A stretch of DNA of 64,000 bases, from assembly GCA_900073065.1 (NCBI GenBank), contig FJOG01000017.1, positions 186,001 through 250,000 on the forward strand, written 5' to 3'. This DNA comes from Phialocephala subalpina (lineage: Eukaryota; Ascomycota; Leotiomycetes; Helotiales; Mollisiaceae). The notes under the pieces are model-generated. The model was not told the DNA's origin, did not search any database, and saw only the letters and a program-made list of their open reading frames with translations. Numbering within the stretch: position 1 is the stretch's first letter; the number at the start of each line of letters is the position of its first letter. Of this stretch, positions 21,801 to 35,650 are shown one piece after another. Both the position numbers and the translations under genes were made by a program.

Positions 21801-24800
21801 GAGCAGCACTGTTAACGAACCCATCTGGCGACATATCATCAACGCTGATAGACTCCCATGGTTGAGAGATCACGTCGTCGATGACTCCGTCATATTTCCT
21901 GGTTCCGGTTACCTCTGCATGGCCATCGAGGCGATACGCCAAATCACTCAGGATCGTCGAGTAGCAGGGACTGTCCTTAATTATATATTCAAGGACGTGT
22001 CATTCCGCAAAGCGTTGATTGTTCCTGATTCGCCTGGATCGGTCGAGATGTTGCTCGCCCTCACGCCTTCCATAAAGACTGTTGCCGATCGAAATTCAAC
22101 CATGCGTGAAGAATTCCGGATATCGTCTCTAGCAGCAGATGGATCTTGGAGAGAACATTGCAATGGCCTGGTATCTGTTGAGTTCGATGCAACGAATGTC
22201 GATGAGGTCGAAGGACAACGAGAAACACACCTTTCGGTCATTGGAGAACAAGAGCAGTTGCGAGACACTGAAGACAACACTCCGACCGTGGTTAACACGG
22301 TGGCCATGTACGAAGACCTTGCAGCAAACGGCAACACCTACGGTCCCAGTTTCGCCCTCGTCAAGCAGCTGAGACTCGGTCAGCATCAAGGTCTCGCGAC
22401 TATCGAGATTCCTGACGTGCAAGCCATCATGCCATCTCACTTCTTTCAACCACATGTCATACATCCCACAACCCTGGATGCTTTGATGCAAATTGAAGTC
22501 CCGCTCTTTAATCAACACTGCGGATTCGGAGCTGTAATGCCGGTCTTTTTCGAAGACCTTGCCATCTCTGCCGACATTGTGAACACTCCCGGGAGTAACT
22601 TGACAGCAATGACAAAAGTATTCCCAGCAGGCTCCAAGTCTCTTACTTTCGATTCTACTGTCTTTCAGACTCGAGGCGATGTTCAGACTGCTGTTGTCAA
22701 GCTTACTCACGGAGAACTACAACGGATTGGTAGGCCAGCCAGTACCGCGGACCAGACGTCTAATCTCAGGATGAATTACAATATCGAATGGAACCAAGAT
22801 GTCAACTTCCTCACACAGGAGACCATTCAGATCACTCCTCGCGAGACACCAGAAAATGAAGTGTCACCGCAGCAGAGGATGGAAAGTCTCGATCGAGCTG
22901 CTTCATTGTATATCAGCGAATGTCTTAATCAAATCGGTGCTATCGATCCTGCAATATCCAAACTGCATCTCCTTGCATTGTTTGACTGGATGAAACGATA
23001 TACCGCCTCAGAGGATAGTAAACTCTTGATTGACAACATATCGTCTTCTGACAAAGCTTCACTATTTGCACAGTTGGCAGCCTTGGGCGCAGAGGGAGAA
23101 ATGCTTTCTAGGCTCGGCGGCAATCTACAATCAATCCTTCAAGGCAAACTCGATGCCCTCTCACTCATGCTTGATGAAGATCTTCTCTACCGAGTATACG
23201 CAGAAAACATGTCAATTCAGCGATGCTACTTGCACATGGCAGATTATCTCAAGCTCCTTTCCGTGAAAGAACCCTTCATCAGAGTCCTCGAAATTGGAGC
23301 AGGAACAGGCAGCGCAACAGTCCATATACTTGATGTACTCAGTCATGAGCAAGGCGTATGGCTGGACAGATACGACTTCACAGACATCTCTTCTGGATTC
23401 TTCGAGAAGGCCAAGCCCAAATTTGAGAAGTATGCTGGGTATATGGAGTACAAGACGTTGGACATTGAGAATGATCCTGCAAAGCAAGGTTTTGAAATCG
23501 GAACATACGATTTGGTCATCGCTTCCAATGTTCTCCACGCAACCAGTCGCATTGATGCCACTCTCTCAAATGTGAGGAAGCTTTTGAAGCCTGGAGGAAG
23601 GCTTATCTTGGTGGAACTAACCAAGCTGAGGCCGTATCTGAATATAACTTTCGGGACTCTTTCTGGATGGTGGGCTGGTGTTGAGGATGGCCGAAAAGAT
23701 TGCCCACTTCTCAGTTTGGACCGATGGGATAAAGCCTTAGCGAAGAACAGCTTCAACGGCGTTGAGGTAGCTGTCAACGACTACAAAGGTTCTGCACAAA
23801 CCGGCGCGCTCATCGTGTCGAAAGCGACTTCGGATCTCGACAGCACGATCCTGGCTCCGGTAGAGGTGATATGCGGGTCTGCTTCAACACATCTTCAAGC
23901 ATTTGCTGGCGAGCTTGTCTCTGCATTTGAGAAGGTCGGATACCCTGCTACGGCCAAGACATGGCCAAGCCAAGTCCAAAGAGATGTAATATATATCGTC
24001 ATAGACGATGGTGCCAAACCTCTCTTGGTGCATCCTTCCCGGGAACAGTTCTACCAAATCATTACACTCACCACCAGCGCCGACTCAGTCTTGTGGATTT
24101 CTGCCCATGAGGATGCCTCCACAAAGAGCAATGCAGAAACAGGCCTGATCACGGGTCTAGCACGAGTGGCTCGAACCGAGAACACTGAGATGAAATTCGT
24201 GGTGGTACATATTCAGCAAAACATTGTTGAAGAGCGAGATAATGTTGTATCTGCTCTATCGAAGCTGGTCAGATCGACTTTTGGAGCTACACCTGAGGGC
24301 GAGAAGTCGACCGAAACAGAATTTCTGTACAGGGATAGCCAGCTTCATATTCCTCGCGTCTTGCCAAATACCGCCTTCGATCAATGGATGGATGCTGGAA
24401 AGGAAAAGAAAGACATGGGTTCCTTCCACCAACCTAGCCGGTTTCTGAAGCTCCACGTGGAAACGCCTGGCTTGCTCGATAGTCTAGTATTCCTCAACGA
24501 TGATCTGGTGCAGGAACCAATTAGACCCGACGAAATCGAAATAGAGACGAAAGCACATGGAGTCAATTTCAAAGATGTCTACATCGCACTGGGTCAGATG
24601 AAACCCGCTGAACGCATGACTGGCGAATCCAGCGGGTTCGTCACAAGAGTTGGTTCTGACTTTGAGACAAAATTCAAAGTCGGGGATAGAGTTTGTGGCT
24701 GGGGTTCTCTGTCACCGTTTGCCACACGTTCTCGAGTTCTGGGGAACTGTGCATATCCACTGCCAGATTATATGTCTTTCACATCAGCAGCGTCGATACC

Positions 24801-27800
24801 AGTGGTTTTCTTGACGGCGTATATCGGTTTAGTGAGGATTGCAAAGCTTCAAAAGGGCCAAGTTGTCTTAATTCATGCAGCCTCTGGTGGTGTAGGCCAA
24901 GCAGCAATCATGATCGCTCAACACATCGGTGCCACTATCATCGCTACTGTCGGCAGCATTTCGAAGTCCGAATTACTCTCAGGAAAATATGGGATTCCGA
25001 AGAGCCATATCTTCTCAAGCAGATTGCGGACATTCAAACAAGGAATTTTGCGCTTAACCCAAGGGAGGGGTGTCGATGTTGTGCTGAATTCCCTCTCTGG
25101 TGACTACCTACACGATACTTGGGCTGGTATCGCTCCATGCGGCACCTTTGTCGAAATTGGGAAAGCCGATATAGTGAAGAGGAACCAGCTGAGCATGGCT
25201 CCATTCGACAAAATGGTCATATTTGCTTCACTGGATCTCGGAGTCATGAAAGATTATCGAAGTTTAGAACTCGCGTCGGCATTCGCAGAGGTTATGTCAT
25301 TGTTTGAAAAGGGTCTGTTGAAGCCTGTGGAACCTATCAACGTTTTCAACATTGGAAACATTGAAGAAGCTTTCAGGTTCATCCAAGCTCGGAAACATAG
25401 AGGCAAGGTAGTTTTGAGCTCAGGAGATGATGCTATGGTTAAGATCATGTCAGCCCGTCCTCCATTGAGGCTAAAGAGCGATGCTACTTTCGTGATTGCT
25501 GGTGGTCTGGGAGATCTTGGTCGCAGGATATGCCATTTCTTGGCTCAGCACGGTGCGAAGCATATTGTCACACTCTCGCGACGAAATTTGGACGCAGCTG
25601 TTCGGCGAGTATTTGAAGAGGAAATCCGTGCTTTCGGCGCCGAGGTTCATATTCTTGCTTGCGATGTCAATGACAGCGAAAGAGTGCAGGAGATAGCTTC
25701 TGAGTGCGCGGCTACATTGCCTCTAGTCAGAGGTATCATTCAAGCTGCCATGGTTCTACGAGTAAGTTAGGGCTTCGTCCATTTCTCAAGCCCCTTTCTA
25801 TGTATCTTTGCTGACCCCGGTTTCAGGACCGAGCTCTCAACAAAATGGAGTACGACGAATTCATGACAGCATTTAAGCCAAAATTCGATGGTACTCGTCA
25901 CTTGCGCCAAGCATTCCAGAATCCAAACCTCGAAAATTTCATAATGCTCTCCTCCGTCGCCGCCATTCTTGGCAATCCCGGACAAGGAAACTACGCTGCT
26001 GGCTGCGCGTACGAAGATGCATTGGCGAACAGTCAAACCGAATCCAACACGCATTTCATTTCTCTCAACCTAGGACTAGTTGAAGGCTCGGATATAGATA
26101 CGCCTGAGCGGCGCGCATACCTGCTGGCGCAAGGTGCTGCTCCGGTGCGGATGAATGAGCTGTTCAGTCTCTTGGAATACTCGCTCAGTTCGCAAGCTCG
26201 AGAGGATAAATGCAATCAGATTATCAGCAGGCTTGACAGAGACTCTTTGTCTCAGCGTTTGGGCAAATTGTTGAAGTTTCCGATGTTAAATCATCTTCAA
26301 CGAGCCACGAACACGAAAGATTCACGAGCGACTGCCACCGTCTCAATGGATGTGGCAGGGTTTATCGGTGCTGCTAAAGCTGCCGAGGAGGTCAATGATA
26401 TTGTCTCCAATGCTATTGTGTCAAAGATCTCATCACTTGTGGCATTAGAAGCAGAGGATATCAGCATGGATGTAACGATGGCAGAATTTGGCCTTGATTC
26501 TTTGGTTGCTATTGAGTTGAAGAATTGGATCGCCCGGAACCTTCAGGCCCAGATCCAGACAATTGAGATTCTAGATATGCCGAGCATTCGACATCTAGCG
26601 ACTACGGTAATTGAACGATCGGCCCTTGTGACCAAACCCGTCCAAGCCGCTGCTGCCGAAGTCCAGCTTGAGGAAGTTGAGACAGCCAATACAATTTCTC
26701 CAAATACTAGACACCCACTGACATGTTGTCGCGCGGCGAAAGAAGTTCGCAAACTTCCCCTCCATGGCCTCGAACAGATCTTACAATCCTACCTACTCGG
26801 CATCCGTCATCTCGTCACCGATGAAGAGTATACCAATTCCGTCGAAGCGACAGAGGAATTTCAGCAACCCGGCAGCCCTGGTCAACTGCTGTACTCCCAA
26901 CTCATGAAAATGAAAGACGACCCCGCAGTGGAAAACTGGATGGAAGACCTTTATCTTCAATCAATGTACCTTTCCAGACGTTCTCCTACAGCTCTTTACT
27001 ACGACATCATGGGCACGTTCGGTGCAGTTACAGTTCTGCACACCCAAGCGGAAAGAGCTGCTGTGATTTCGGTGACGGCGTTTAAGTTCAAGCAAGATTT
27101 GGGAGCAAATGCGGTGTCGCCTGTATGTCTTAATGAGATGCCATTGTGCATGGATAGTCAAGATTGGCTGTTCAATGCGACAAGAGTCCCGCTCCCCGGG
27201 TCCGATGAGGTGGTCAAGTATAAGGATCCGGAATATGACTACCTCATTGTGTTGAGATTGGGTCATTTCTTCAAGGTACCACTCACGGAAGGAAATCGGA
27301 ACTCATCAATTGAACAGCTTCGGGCGTCGTTCCAAAGCATCCTGGATCTAGAGCTGGAAGATTGTTGGGTTGGGATCTTGACTGCAGATGAACGAGATTC
27401 TTGGGCCACGGTAAGTGCAGCTTTTCATGGCAAATCAATTATACGGTCGGGTTACTGACACCTCGCAGATTCGCAACAAACTCGTCAGCTTAGATCCCGA
27501 GAACGAACAAGCAATTCGAGTGATTGACGGCGCCTCCTTCCTCATCTGTCTCGACCACGTCTCACCAGCTACTCCCGAAGACCGAATCCGTAACTTCATG
27601 ATGGACCGAGGCATCAACCGATGGCACGACAAGTCTCTCCAGTTCTTGATAGCCAGCAATGCGTCCACGGGCTTCATAGGCGATCATACAAAGCTGGACG
27701 GAGGCTCAGTCCACCAACTTCTCGGTTCTATAAAGAAGGCGATTTTTACTTATGAGCCAACAGGGTCAGCTTGTGATAATTCGCCTTCGCTATTTGAAGA

Positions 27801-28649
27801 AGTAGTTTTCAAAACGAGTCCAGATATTGAGTTTGAAATAAGACGCATGCGAAAGACTTGGCTGGACCAATGTGCTGATATCGACTATGCGAATCTGGAG
27901 TACACTGGCTTTGGCGCGACCTATCTCAAAGACCGCAGATGCAATCCTCAGAGCGGGTTTGAAGTTGTTGCTCAATTAGCATCTCGCATGATATTCGGTC
28001 GCTTTGAGGCTTGTTGGCAGCCTGTCAATATGGCTCACTATCACAAAGGTCAGTTATATTCCTCCCTTCAATTACTACTTTCCTTCCGGAAGGCCGGGCA
28101 GATGCTGACATCCCCCAACCCAGGACGCACAGAAATAATCCAAACAATGACCTCCACCATGTCCTCCTTCATCACCTCCGCCCTCGCCTCCCCTCCTCCC
28201 CGCCCAGACCCAGCTCTCAAAACACTCTTCTTCGCCGCAACCCGCGAACACTCCACCTCAATGGCCCTCGCCCAAAAAGGTCACGGATACCACCGAACTT
28301 TGACAGCAATGGAGATGCTAGCCAAACAACAAGGTGGTAAAATACCAAGTTTGTATAGTGATCTAGCGTGGTGTAAAACGGGACCGGAGAATATTATGAC
28401 TGGACCGAGAGATGGATTGTTTACTGAGGTCGCGAGTGTGTGGCCCAAGAGGGAGAGTTTGTTTGTTAATTATGAGGTTGGTGATGATCGGTAAGTAATT
28501 GGTGTGATGATTGAAAGAGGGTTGATTGCTGATCTGTGTGTGACAGGGCGAGGTTTTCTGTTGTTGGTCATGGTGGGAGGGCACATGAATATTGCAAGCT
28601 GCTGGAGAAGGCAGCTGGGATTGTGAAGTCGATTCTGGACGAAGAATAG
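18826..28649 (+). CDS. Highly reducing type I polyketide synthase with C-terminal carnitine-acyltransferase-like domain
   Basis: join(18826..19490,19539..25761,25827..27410,27469..28048,28124..28490,28547..28649) gives 3173 residues. Domains in order, with visible residues: KS (Cys179 in DTGCSGSL, later EAHGTGT and KTNLGH); AT (Ser679 in GHSSGE); DH (His1000, Asp1202); C-methyltransferase (GAGTG at 1475-1479, so probably SAM-competent); ER (nucleotide loop about 1997-2010); KR (GGLGDLG 2210-2216, Tyr2352); ACP (Ser2521 in GLDSL). Last is a choline/carnitine acyltransferase-like domain, about 2590-3173, with catalytic-type His2897 in DHTKLDG. All active sites look intact. HR-PKSs of this layout, such as Trichoderma virens Tv6-931, release product by acyl transfer to an alcohol rather than by a thioesterase. 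The product here is unknown. Confidence 0.95.
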
Positions 28650-29888
28650 TTGTTCTTGACTCGAGGTAAGAGAGGGTTCCAACTCTTCGACAACGAATAA
28701 CTGTAGGAAGAGATTGATGAGAGCTTTACTGGCGGACGAAAGATGAGAATGGAAAAGTGTACTGAAAAGCTGACAGCTGGATCTGAGCGTTGCAGGAATA
28801 GTATCAAGAATGAAATTGAACGAGACCATCACACTACCGAGAATTTTGGAGGAGTCCTTGCATTGACCTCGGGAGCGCATTCTCACTTTTTCCTCCACAT
28901 TTAACAAAATTTCCCTTCCAAGAGTTACACTTTCAAGGATCACACTATCCACAAGGAGTCCACGCGAGCCCAAGCTGTCAAACCCACTCACCCGGGTTCA
29001 AGATTTCCTACACTTCAGACTCGCTCCCACCTCGTACCCCACTACCCGAGCAGACGAGTTCCAGACTCACGGGATTCCCAAATGCATCACGAGAACTACG
29101 ACTCGTGTGATAGAAACAGGGGAGAAATAGACGACCAGAAATAAGCTTGCTTGAGATTCCGACGGCGGCCTTTGGTAGTCACAGAACTAGCGAATGACTA
29201 CCGGCCCCTTTATTTAGCGGATTCGGCCTGTTCTCCTTTTTGAATAGCCGCGCCGAGTTGGTAGCCGGCTATAAATTCACGCCCGGAGCAATGTCCACCT
29301 ATTCATGAACAATTTGCTTGCTAAGAAATGAACCTTTCCGCAAAGCATTGAAAGAGATCTGAGCAGATTTTTCTCTTCACAAGACAAACAAGGGTCTGTC
29401 TTTTGGGTTTGACAGTCTGACTAGCATGCATCTAGACCCTGAATCCAGAGCCATGGGAACGTTACGGATTCCCCTCAACTTTACGATGTCGTTTCTCGAA
29501 GGGGAGAGCAACCTTCAACTGCGATTGGTCTCTTCCTCTAGATTTGAAGATGCAGCTTACACCAATTAATCCTCTTGACATACAAACAAACTTAACGATA
29601 AGGTTATTCTTGGGATCCACTCCCCAGAAAGAGGGCCGATCATTGCCGTTTTCTCACCACGTGCAGCAAAAAGGTGGTTTGGCCGATACTTCACCAGCTT
29701 TTCCCCAGGCTACTCTTCTCTCCAACAACGCGACTCCACACTCCGCAAAGAGGATCACGACGCGAGAAATCACGACCAACCTCCTCGTTATGGATGCATC
29801 CGCCAGCAACCATGAATCAATCGTGCTGTGGCGTTTTGAGCCTCGGTGCACATGACAGCCCAGACTGAGACAAGTCCCAGGCCAAATT
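28650..29888. other. Downstream flank of the PKS, no gene seen
   Basis: Short frames only. This is the right edge of the contig before the assembly gap. Confidence 0.45.
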
Positions 29889-30443
29889 NNNNNNNNNNNN
29901 NNNNNNNNNNNNNNNNNNNNNNNNNNNNNNNNNNNNNNNNNNNNNNNNNNNNNNNNNNNNNNNNNNNNNNNNNNNNNNNNNNNNNNNNNNNNNNNNNNNN
30001 NNNNNNNNNNNNNNNNNNNNNNNNNNNNNNNNNNNNNNNNNNNNNNNNNNNNNNNNNNNNNNNNNNNNNNNNNNNNNNNNNNNNNNNNNNNNNNNNNNNN
30101 NNNNNNNNNNNNNNNNNNNNNNNNNNNNNNNNNNNNNNNNNNNNNNNNNNNNNNNNNNNNNNNNNNNNNNNNNNNNNNNNNNNNNNNNNNNNNNNNNNNN
30201 NNNNNNNNNNNNNNNNNNNNNNNNNNNNNNNNNNNNNNNNNNNNNNNNNNNNNNNNNNNNNNNNNNNNNNNNNNNNNNNNNNNNNNNNNNNNNNNNNNNN
30301 NNNNNNNNNNNNNNNNNNNNNNNNNNNNNNNNNNNNNNNNNNNNNNNNNNNNNNNNNNNNNNNNNNNNNNNNNNNNNNNNNNNNNNNNNNNNNNNNNNNN
30401 NNNNNNNNNNNNNNNNNNNNNNNNNNNNNNNNNNNNNNNNNNN
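29889..30443. other. Assembly gap (N run)
   Basis: 555 undetermined bases. The real distance between the two flanks is unknown, so linkage of the PKS cluster to the genes on the right rests on scaffolding. Confidence 1.
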
Positions 30444-31641
30444 CAAGCGCACTCGTCAATTTGATTCGAGGAATATCTTTTCTTGGCCTCAATTAGACGC
30501 CATTGTTACGTTTCCCTGCTGCTGAGTCGTCCCCGAGCGTTACATCTTGACCGACTCCCCGAGGACGGACGCAGAAGCTGAAAATACGGGGAAAGCTTTC
30601 CTTCCCCCCCAACATTGAAGTCTTGGCCCGAAGGCGTCCCTGAGTCGGGCCTTCGTTGATGTTCGGAATCCAGAATGTCCAATAATTCCAGAACATTGCG
30701 ATGTTTGACTAGTTGGGCGCTTCTGCACGCACTTTGATGGGGGTTGACGATCAGGTATAAAGGGTCTGATTGACATCGAGTGATGAGCGCTGCAACGCGA
30801 GTGGGGATTGGTTCCGAGGCGAGGGAAGCGCACTCTCGTCAACTGCTCGTCAATGCGGGGAGGCTCCTTGCCTTACTCCGGTATTTCTCTGTCAGCCCCG
30901 TTTGACATCCCAACAACTCTGCGCTGTGTATCATTGAGTCGAATTGCACGAGGACGTACTTTGTCAAGATGAGAAGGCCCGAATGTCCTCTCGGGTAATG
31001 TCTATTTACATGGCTCAAGCTCATTTATCCTAGCAGGTGCAGGTAACGCTACAAATCCCCACAGTCTTGCACCCTGCACTGCTCGGTAGCGCTTAGATTG
31101 GCACATCTCTATCTCCGCATTTTGGGCATTGTTTGGTCTAGAGAGGCCTGGAGATGCCCTAGATACCTGAAGGAAGGGCGAGGGTAACTGCATCGAGCGT
31201 GACTTCCGTCGCACTGTCATGTGTTCCCTGGTCATCTAGTGTTACCCGGTTGCAACTGGCACGCAGCGTCTTCTACTTGGAGATAGCTCTTGATGAAGGA
31301 TGCACACTTTGGACGCAAGTTCGTCCCAGTCTCCGCTCTCCACAGTCTGGAAGAGACCCTGCTGGGGTCTCCATGGGTTAACAATGTTCCCACTTTCCTG
31401 CTCAAGGATGGTCAATTCCGGGCAGACACAGAGAAGGACCGAACTCTGCCAAACGGTCTGCGAAACGCGGCCGGATAGAGTGAAGTACGACCTGATATAA
31501 ATACCTTTGCATCCCCTTGCGAACCTGTTACTCACCTCTCCCTCCTCAACCCACCTCGGCGGACGCGTCTCCACAGGAAGTATCTGGTATACAGGAAGCC
31601 AACCTCTCAACCTCCTCAATCACCCTCTTCTTTAGCCAAAA
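30444..31641. promoter_or_regulatory. Upstream region of the hexose transporter
   Basis: No gene is recognised. A TATA-like TATAAATA lies at 31496-31503, about 140 bp before the ATG. A pyrimidine-rich leader follows at about 31528-31560, as often seen before well-expressed fungal genes. One CreA-type SYGGRG site (CTGGGG) is at 31362-31367; a single such site is weak evidence. Confidence 0.45.
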
Positions 31642-33505
31642 ATGGCAGGAGGAGCTGTTATCCACGGGACCGCTGACACTTCGCGTGTCGAGGCGCCCGT
31701 CACCATCAAGGCCTATCTGATGTGCGCGTTTGCTGCCTTTGGTGGTATCTTCTTTGGATACGACACTGGATGGATGGGAGGAATTATGGGAATGAAGTAC
31801 TACATCCGACAATACACTGGCCTCCCAGTGAGTTTACCCCCACAATTACCAAAATCTCGAATTTCAGTCTAACAAACTTCCCAGTACCCTGGACAAGATG
31901 CCTCTGACGCAGAAATCGCCGCTTTCGTTCTCCCCGGATGGCAACAATCTCTTCTCACCGGTATTCTTTCTTGCGGAACATTCTTTGGTGCTATCATCGC
32001 TGGTGATCTCGCTGATCACATCGGTCGACGATGGACTATCATCTCCGGATGCATTACTTTCAGCGTTGGATGTATTCTTGAGACTGCCTCTACCACACTC
32101 GCAGTCATGGTCGTTGGACGTTTGATTGCTGGTGCCGGTGTTGGTTTCATCTCAGCCATCAGTAAGCACACTCTCCACCATAATGCGGGGTATGGGGAAA
32201 TAAGCTAACCCCCATCTTTCCAGTCATCCTCTACATGTCCGAAATCGCACCCAAGAAAGTCCGTGGAGCTTTAGTCGCTGGATATCAATTCTGCATCACA
32301 ATTGGCATTCTTCTCGCCAACTGCGTCGTCTACGCCACTCAAAACCGCGACGACACCGGCTCATACCGTATCCCAATCGCCATCCAATTCCTCTGGGCCA
32401 TCATCCTCGGGACCGGTCTCTTCTTCCTCCCCGAATCTCCACGTTACTTCGTCAAGAAGGGCAAGATCGACCAGGCTGCCAAGGCACTCAGCAACGTTCG
32501 AGGACAACCCATTGAGTCGGAATACATCCAAGATGAGCTTGCTGAAATTATTGCCAACCACGAATATGAGCTTTCGGTCGTTCCTCAGACTTCGTATATT
32601 GCGTCGTGGACCAACTGCTTCAATGGCAACATTGGACATGCCTCCTCAAACATCCGCAGAACTCTCCTCGGTATTGGTCTCCAGATGATGCAGCAGCTTA
32701 CTGGTATCAACTTCATCTTTTACTATGGTGTTGTGTTCTTCAAGTCGTACGTCTTCAACTTCCACCCTCCACTTCAGGACAGTAAACTAATTTGTGATTG
32801 AACAGTCTCAACACAATCTCCAATCCCTTCCTCATCTCCCTCATCACAACCCTCGTCAACGTCTGCTCCACCCCCCTCTCCTTCTGGATGGTCGAGCGCT
32901 ACGGTCGCCGCAACTTGCTCTTGGTCGGAGGTACTGGAATGGTCATCGCCCAATACATCGTCGGTATCGTTGGTGTTACCGTTGGCCAAGACAAGGGACC
33001 TGATACCAACACCGCTGCCGTCTCAGCCATGATCGCCTTTATCTGCATCAATATTTTCATGTTCGCCACTACATGGGGACCATGCGCTTGGATCGTTGTC
33101 GGAGAAGTGTTCCCACTCCCAATTCGATCCCGCGGAGTGGGTCTTTCTACCGCCTCTAACTGGTTCTGGAACTGCATCATCGCCATCATTACCCCCTACC
33201 TCGTCGACAAACAATACGCCAACCTGTCTAGCAAGATCTTCTTCATGTGGGGTTCGCTTTGTATTATCTCGGTCTTGTTTGCGTACTTCCTTGTCCCGGA
33301 GACGAAGGGTCTTTCTCTCGAACAGGTTGATCGTATGTTGGAGGAGGTTTCTCCTCGCAAGTCTCGAAGCTGGGTTCCTCACTCTACTTTCGCTGCGGAG
33401 ATGGGTCTTGTTGAGAAGGGAATCCCAGTTTTGGGAAAGCAGGGTGATAGTGCTGAGGAGACTGAATTCGAGCACCACAATGCTCCTAAAGTCGAGGGCT
33501 TGTAA
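31642..33505 (+). CDS. Hexose transporter (MFS sugar porter, high-affinity glucose transporter type)
   Basis: join(31642..31827,31885..32161,32224..32746,32806..33505) gives 561 residues, normal for the family, with clean GT-AG introns. Family signatures are in order: GGIFFGYDTG in TM1, ADHIGRRW after TM2, VGRLIAGAGVGF, PESPRYFVKKGK at the end of the first half, QQLTGINFIFYYG in TM7, YGRRNLL, and PETKGLSLEQVD before the C-terminal tail. It is a proton-coupled or facilitative monosaccharide importer of the plasma membrane. The frame is undamaged, in contrast to the sugar porter at 4349-13480. It resembles fungal Mst/Hxt-type transporters; the specificity (glucose, fructose or both) cannot be read from the sequence. 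Confidence 0.93.
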
Positions 33506-35650
33506 ATGTTTGATGGAAACGTGAGTGATGTATAATGTGTCATGATGGATGTTGATGGCTGGCTTGGCTTCCAGGTAATGGCGCCAGATACATGGTGGGG
33601 ATAGATATTAGAGATATCTAGAGTTGATTGGATACAGGATAGAGTTGAAATATACCCAATAATCATTCAACTGCTATCTTTACTTCTCCATCTTCGTGTC
33701 TTCTCATTCTCCCAACCTTAATGCCTTGGATTTCACAAGCTCAAGCTTCTCTCTCCATCACGGGGGAAGCAGCTTTCCGCCTCAAACAGTTCACGGGCCT
33801 CAAACCCGAAAGAAATCAAGTCGCTCACAACTTCCCCGAATAACGACAGGTGGAACTTTTACCCCACCATATCAACTTGCATCTCGGCGACTCTCGAACC
33901 CGCGAAGACCCAAATAAGACCGGACGGATGGCTCCGAGATCTTTGTGTCCCGTTGTGTGCGTTTCAAGATATTGCTGTTTTGGGATGGTTGCGCAGAAGA
34001 TAAGAGCGCGACGTTGTGATTGATCGTGGCTTGCGGGTGGCTTGAAGCCACGGGGTATGTGGCTGAAGATATCGGGATCGAATCCCCATGGGTTGTTTAC
34101 GCAGTCAAGCTGCGAGGATGTGATGGTCTGGAAATTTGAGGCTTCTGAAGGTCCAAAAGATAACAAATCGAGAGAAAGAAGTACGACTGGGATACAGTCA
34201 TCTTTGGATGAAATACTCGAGGGGGTCGAACATCGAACTATTGTGAGGCGTTTTCTTTTTTTTAACGAGTCTTCACTTTCTCGATGTTTTCTTTTGCGTT
34301 TGGCGCCGGTTTGAACTCGAAGAATGAACTGCAAAGTCAAGGAAGGTACTCGTCAAGTTCAGAAGTCTATCCGGATGCCTGACCAGTTCCTAGACCGCAG
34401 CTACAACTTTTGGCTGCCAAAATGTCCCAAGTTCTTCTTCCTTTCTCTGCTCGAATGAAGGTTGAAAAACAAGCAGAGAAGTCAGTTGAGGAAGGATCAG
34501 CTCGATTTAAGTCCCTTGATTCAAAGCGTCAAGCTGAAGCAATGAAGAAAGTCCAAATTTTCTCTTCTGTTTTGACCAATGCGTGAAGTGCCTGTTTTCT
34601 GGTATCCCTAAGCACTTTCCAAAATCCAGTAGCCTTAACAGCGGAACTGCAATAAGGGTTGCAATGATTTGGTTTTGGTCGTCATGCACACTCTGGTAGG
34701 ATCAGGTATCAAGAGGGTCTTCTCACAAAACAAGAAGAAACGTCCAAAACATCTCTCCCGTCCTTCTGCAAATGCTCAGCGTCACCTCCACGGTATTCTC
34801 AGCAAGTGCCCAACAAGATACGCATACCGTACTCAGCATCCTCTCTCAGAACGCACACTGCAGAAAATGTAATGTTCATACACGGAAAGTACATTCACCG
34901 CATCAAGTCGGCAGATTCAGCCCCCGTCGCCAAAGAAGGCCATATATAATTTAATAAGAATGAGCTTTCCTAACAGAGACCAGAACGCGTGACAACAGGC
35001 TTGTTGAATTCTCAGGGCATCTGGCTCTAGTTAACACCAAGGACGTTTTCGAGGGCGAAAATTTACCAACTCGAGCTTCAAGTAAACCTATTAAATTAGG
35101 TTTCTCTAAGTCACACCCCGCAGGTCACAGTGGGTTGTGGTCTGAGTCTTTTGATTTTTGATTTATGGGCTTTTTTTTGTGGGGCGCTGGTGGTTAAGCG
35201 TTGTTCTTCGGAGGGAGTCAACTTTGAATATTTTCGGCAAGTGCTTGAGTAAGACTTGTTTACCGGTGTCGCGCCCTCACCCTTGGCGAGACCGGGTCAC
35301 TTTCACTCTCCGACAACACTTCCATCACCGAGGCCGAGTCGATTGTCCACAAGTGGTCTGGGACTTCAGGTGGCAAGGGAACGGATTTCAGTCTGGTCTG
35401 GGAGTTGTAAGTGAACTCGAGATTATGGAGTTTCACTTTCAAAACACGTCTAAGTATCGACTTTGATAACAGATGTATCAAAGTCACCAACCAGGAAGGG
35501 ATGCAAATGACAAAGATACTACCAACATAAGTAAGCGATTTTGCAATGGAGGAAGTCGGAAGTAGAAACATAGATATATAGTTGCTGAATCTCTATACAC
35601 ACCCCAACTCCCTTTTCTCAATCCCAAATCTACCATACCAACACAGGCAA
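33506..35650. other. Intergenic stretch, no gene seen
   Basis: It lies between the 3' ends of the hexose transporter (+) and niiA (-). A 171-codon minus-strand frame (33825-34340) has low-complexity Lys/Arg composition at one end and no domain. A 7-bp inverted repeat at 33881-33940 is not a tRNA. Confidence 0.5.

Noticed and set aside
22129..22710. 193-codon minus-strand frame inside the PKS
   Set aside because: Antisense shadow of the DH region, with no domain or splice signals of its own.
29788..30496. Open frames of 210-234 codons across the N run
   Set aside because: They exist only because undetermined bases are translated as X.
33881..33940. Possible tRNA: 7-bp complementary ends (ATCTCGG/CCGAGAT) with a GGTTCGA-like box on the minus strand
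   Set aside because: Only 60 bases long, no A-box or D-arm, and the T-arm stem does not pair properly.
33825..34340. 171-codon minus-strand frame as a gene between the hexose transporter and niiA
   Set aside because: No domain, mixed low-complexity composition, no conserved features. Reported only as intergenic.
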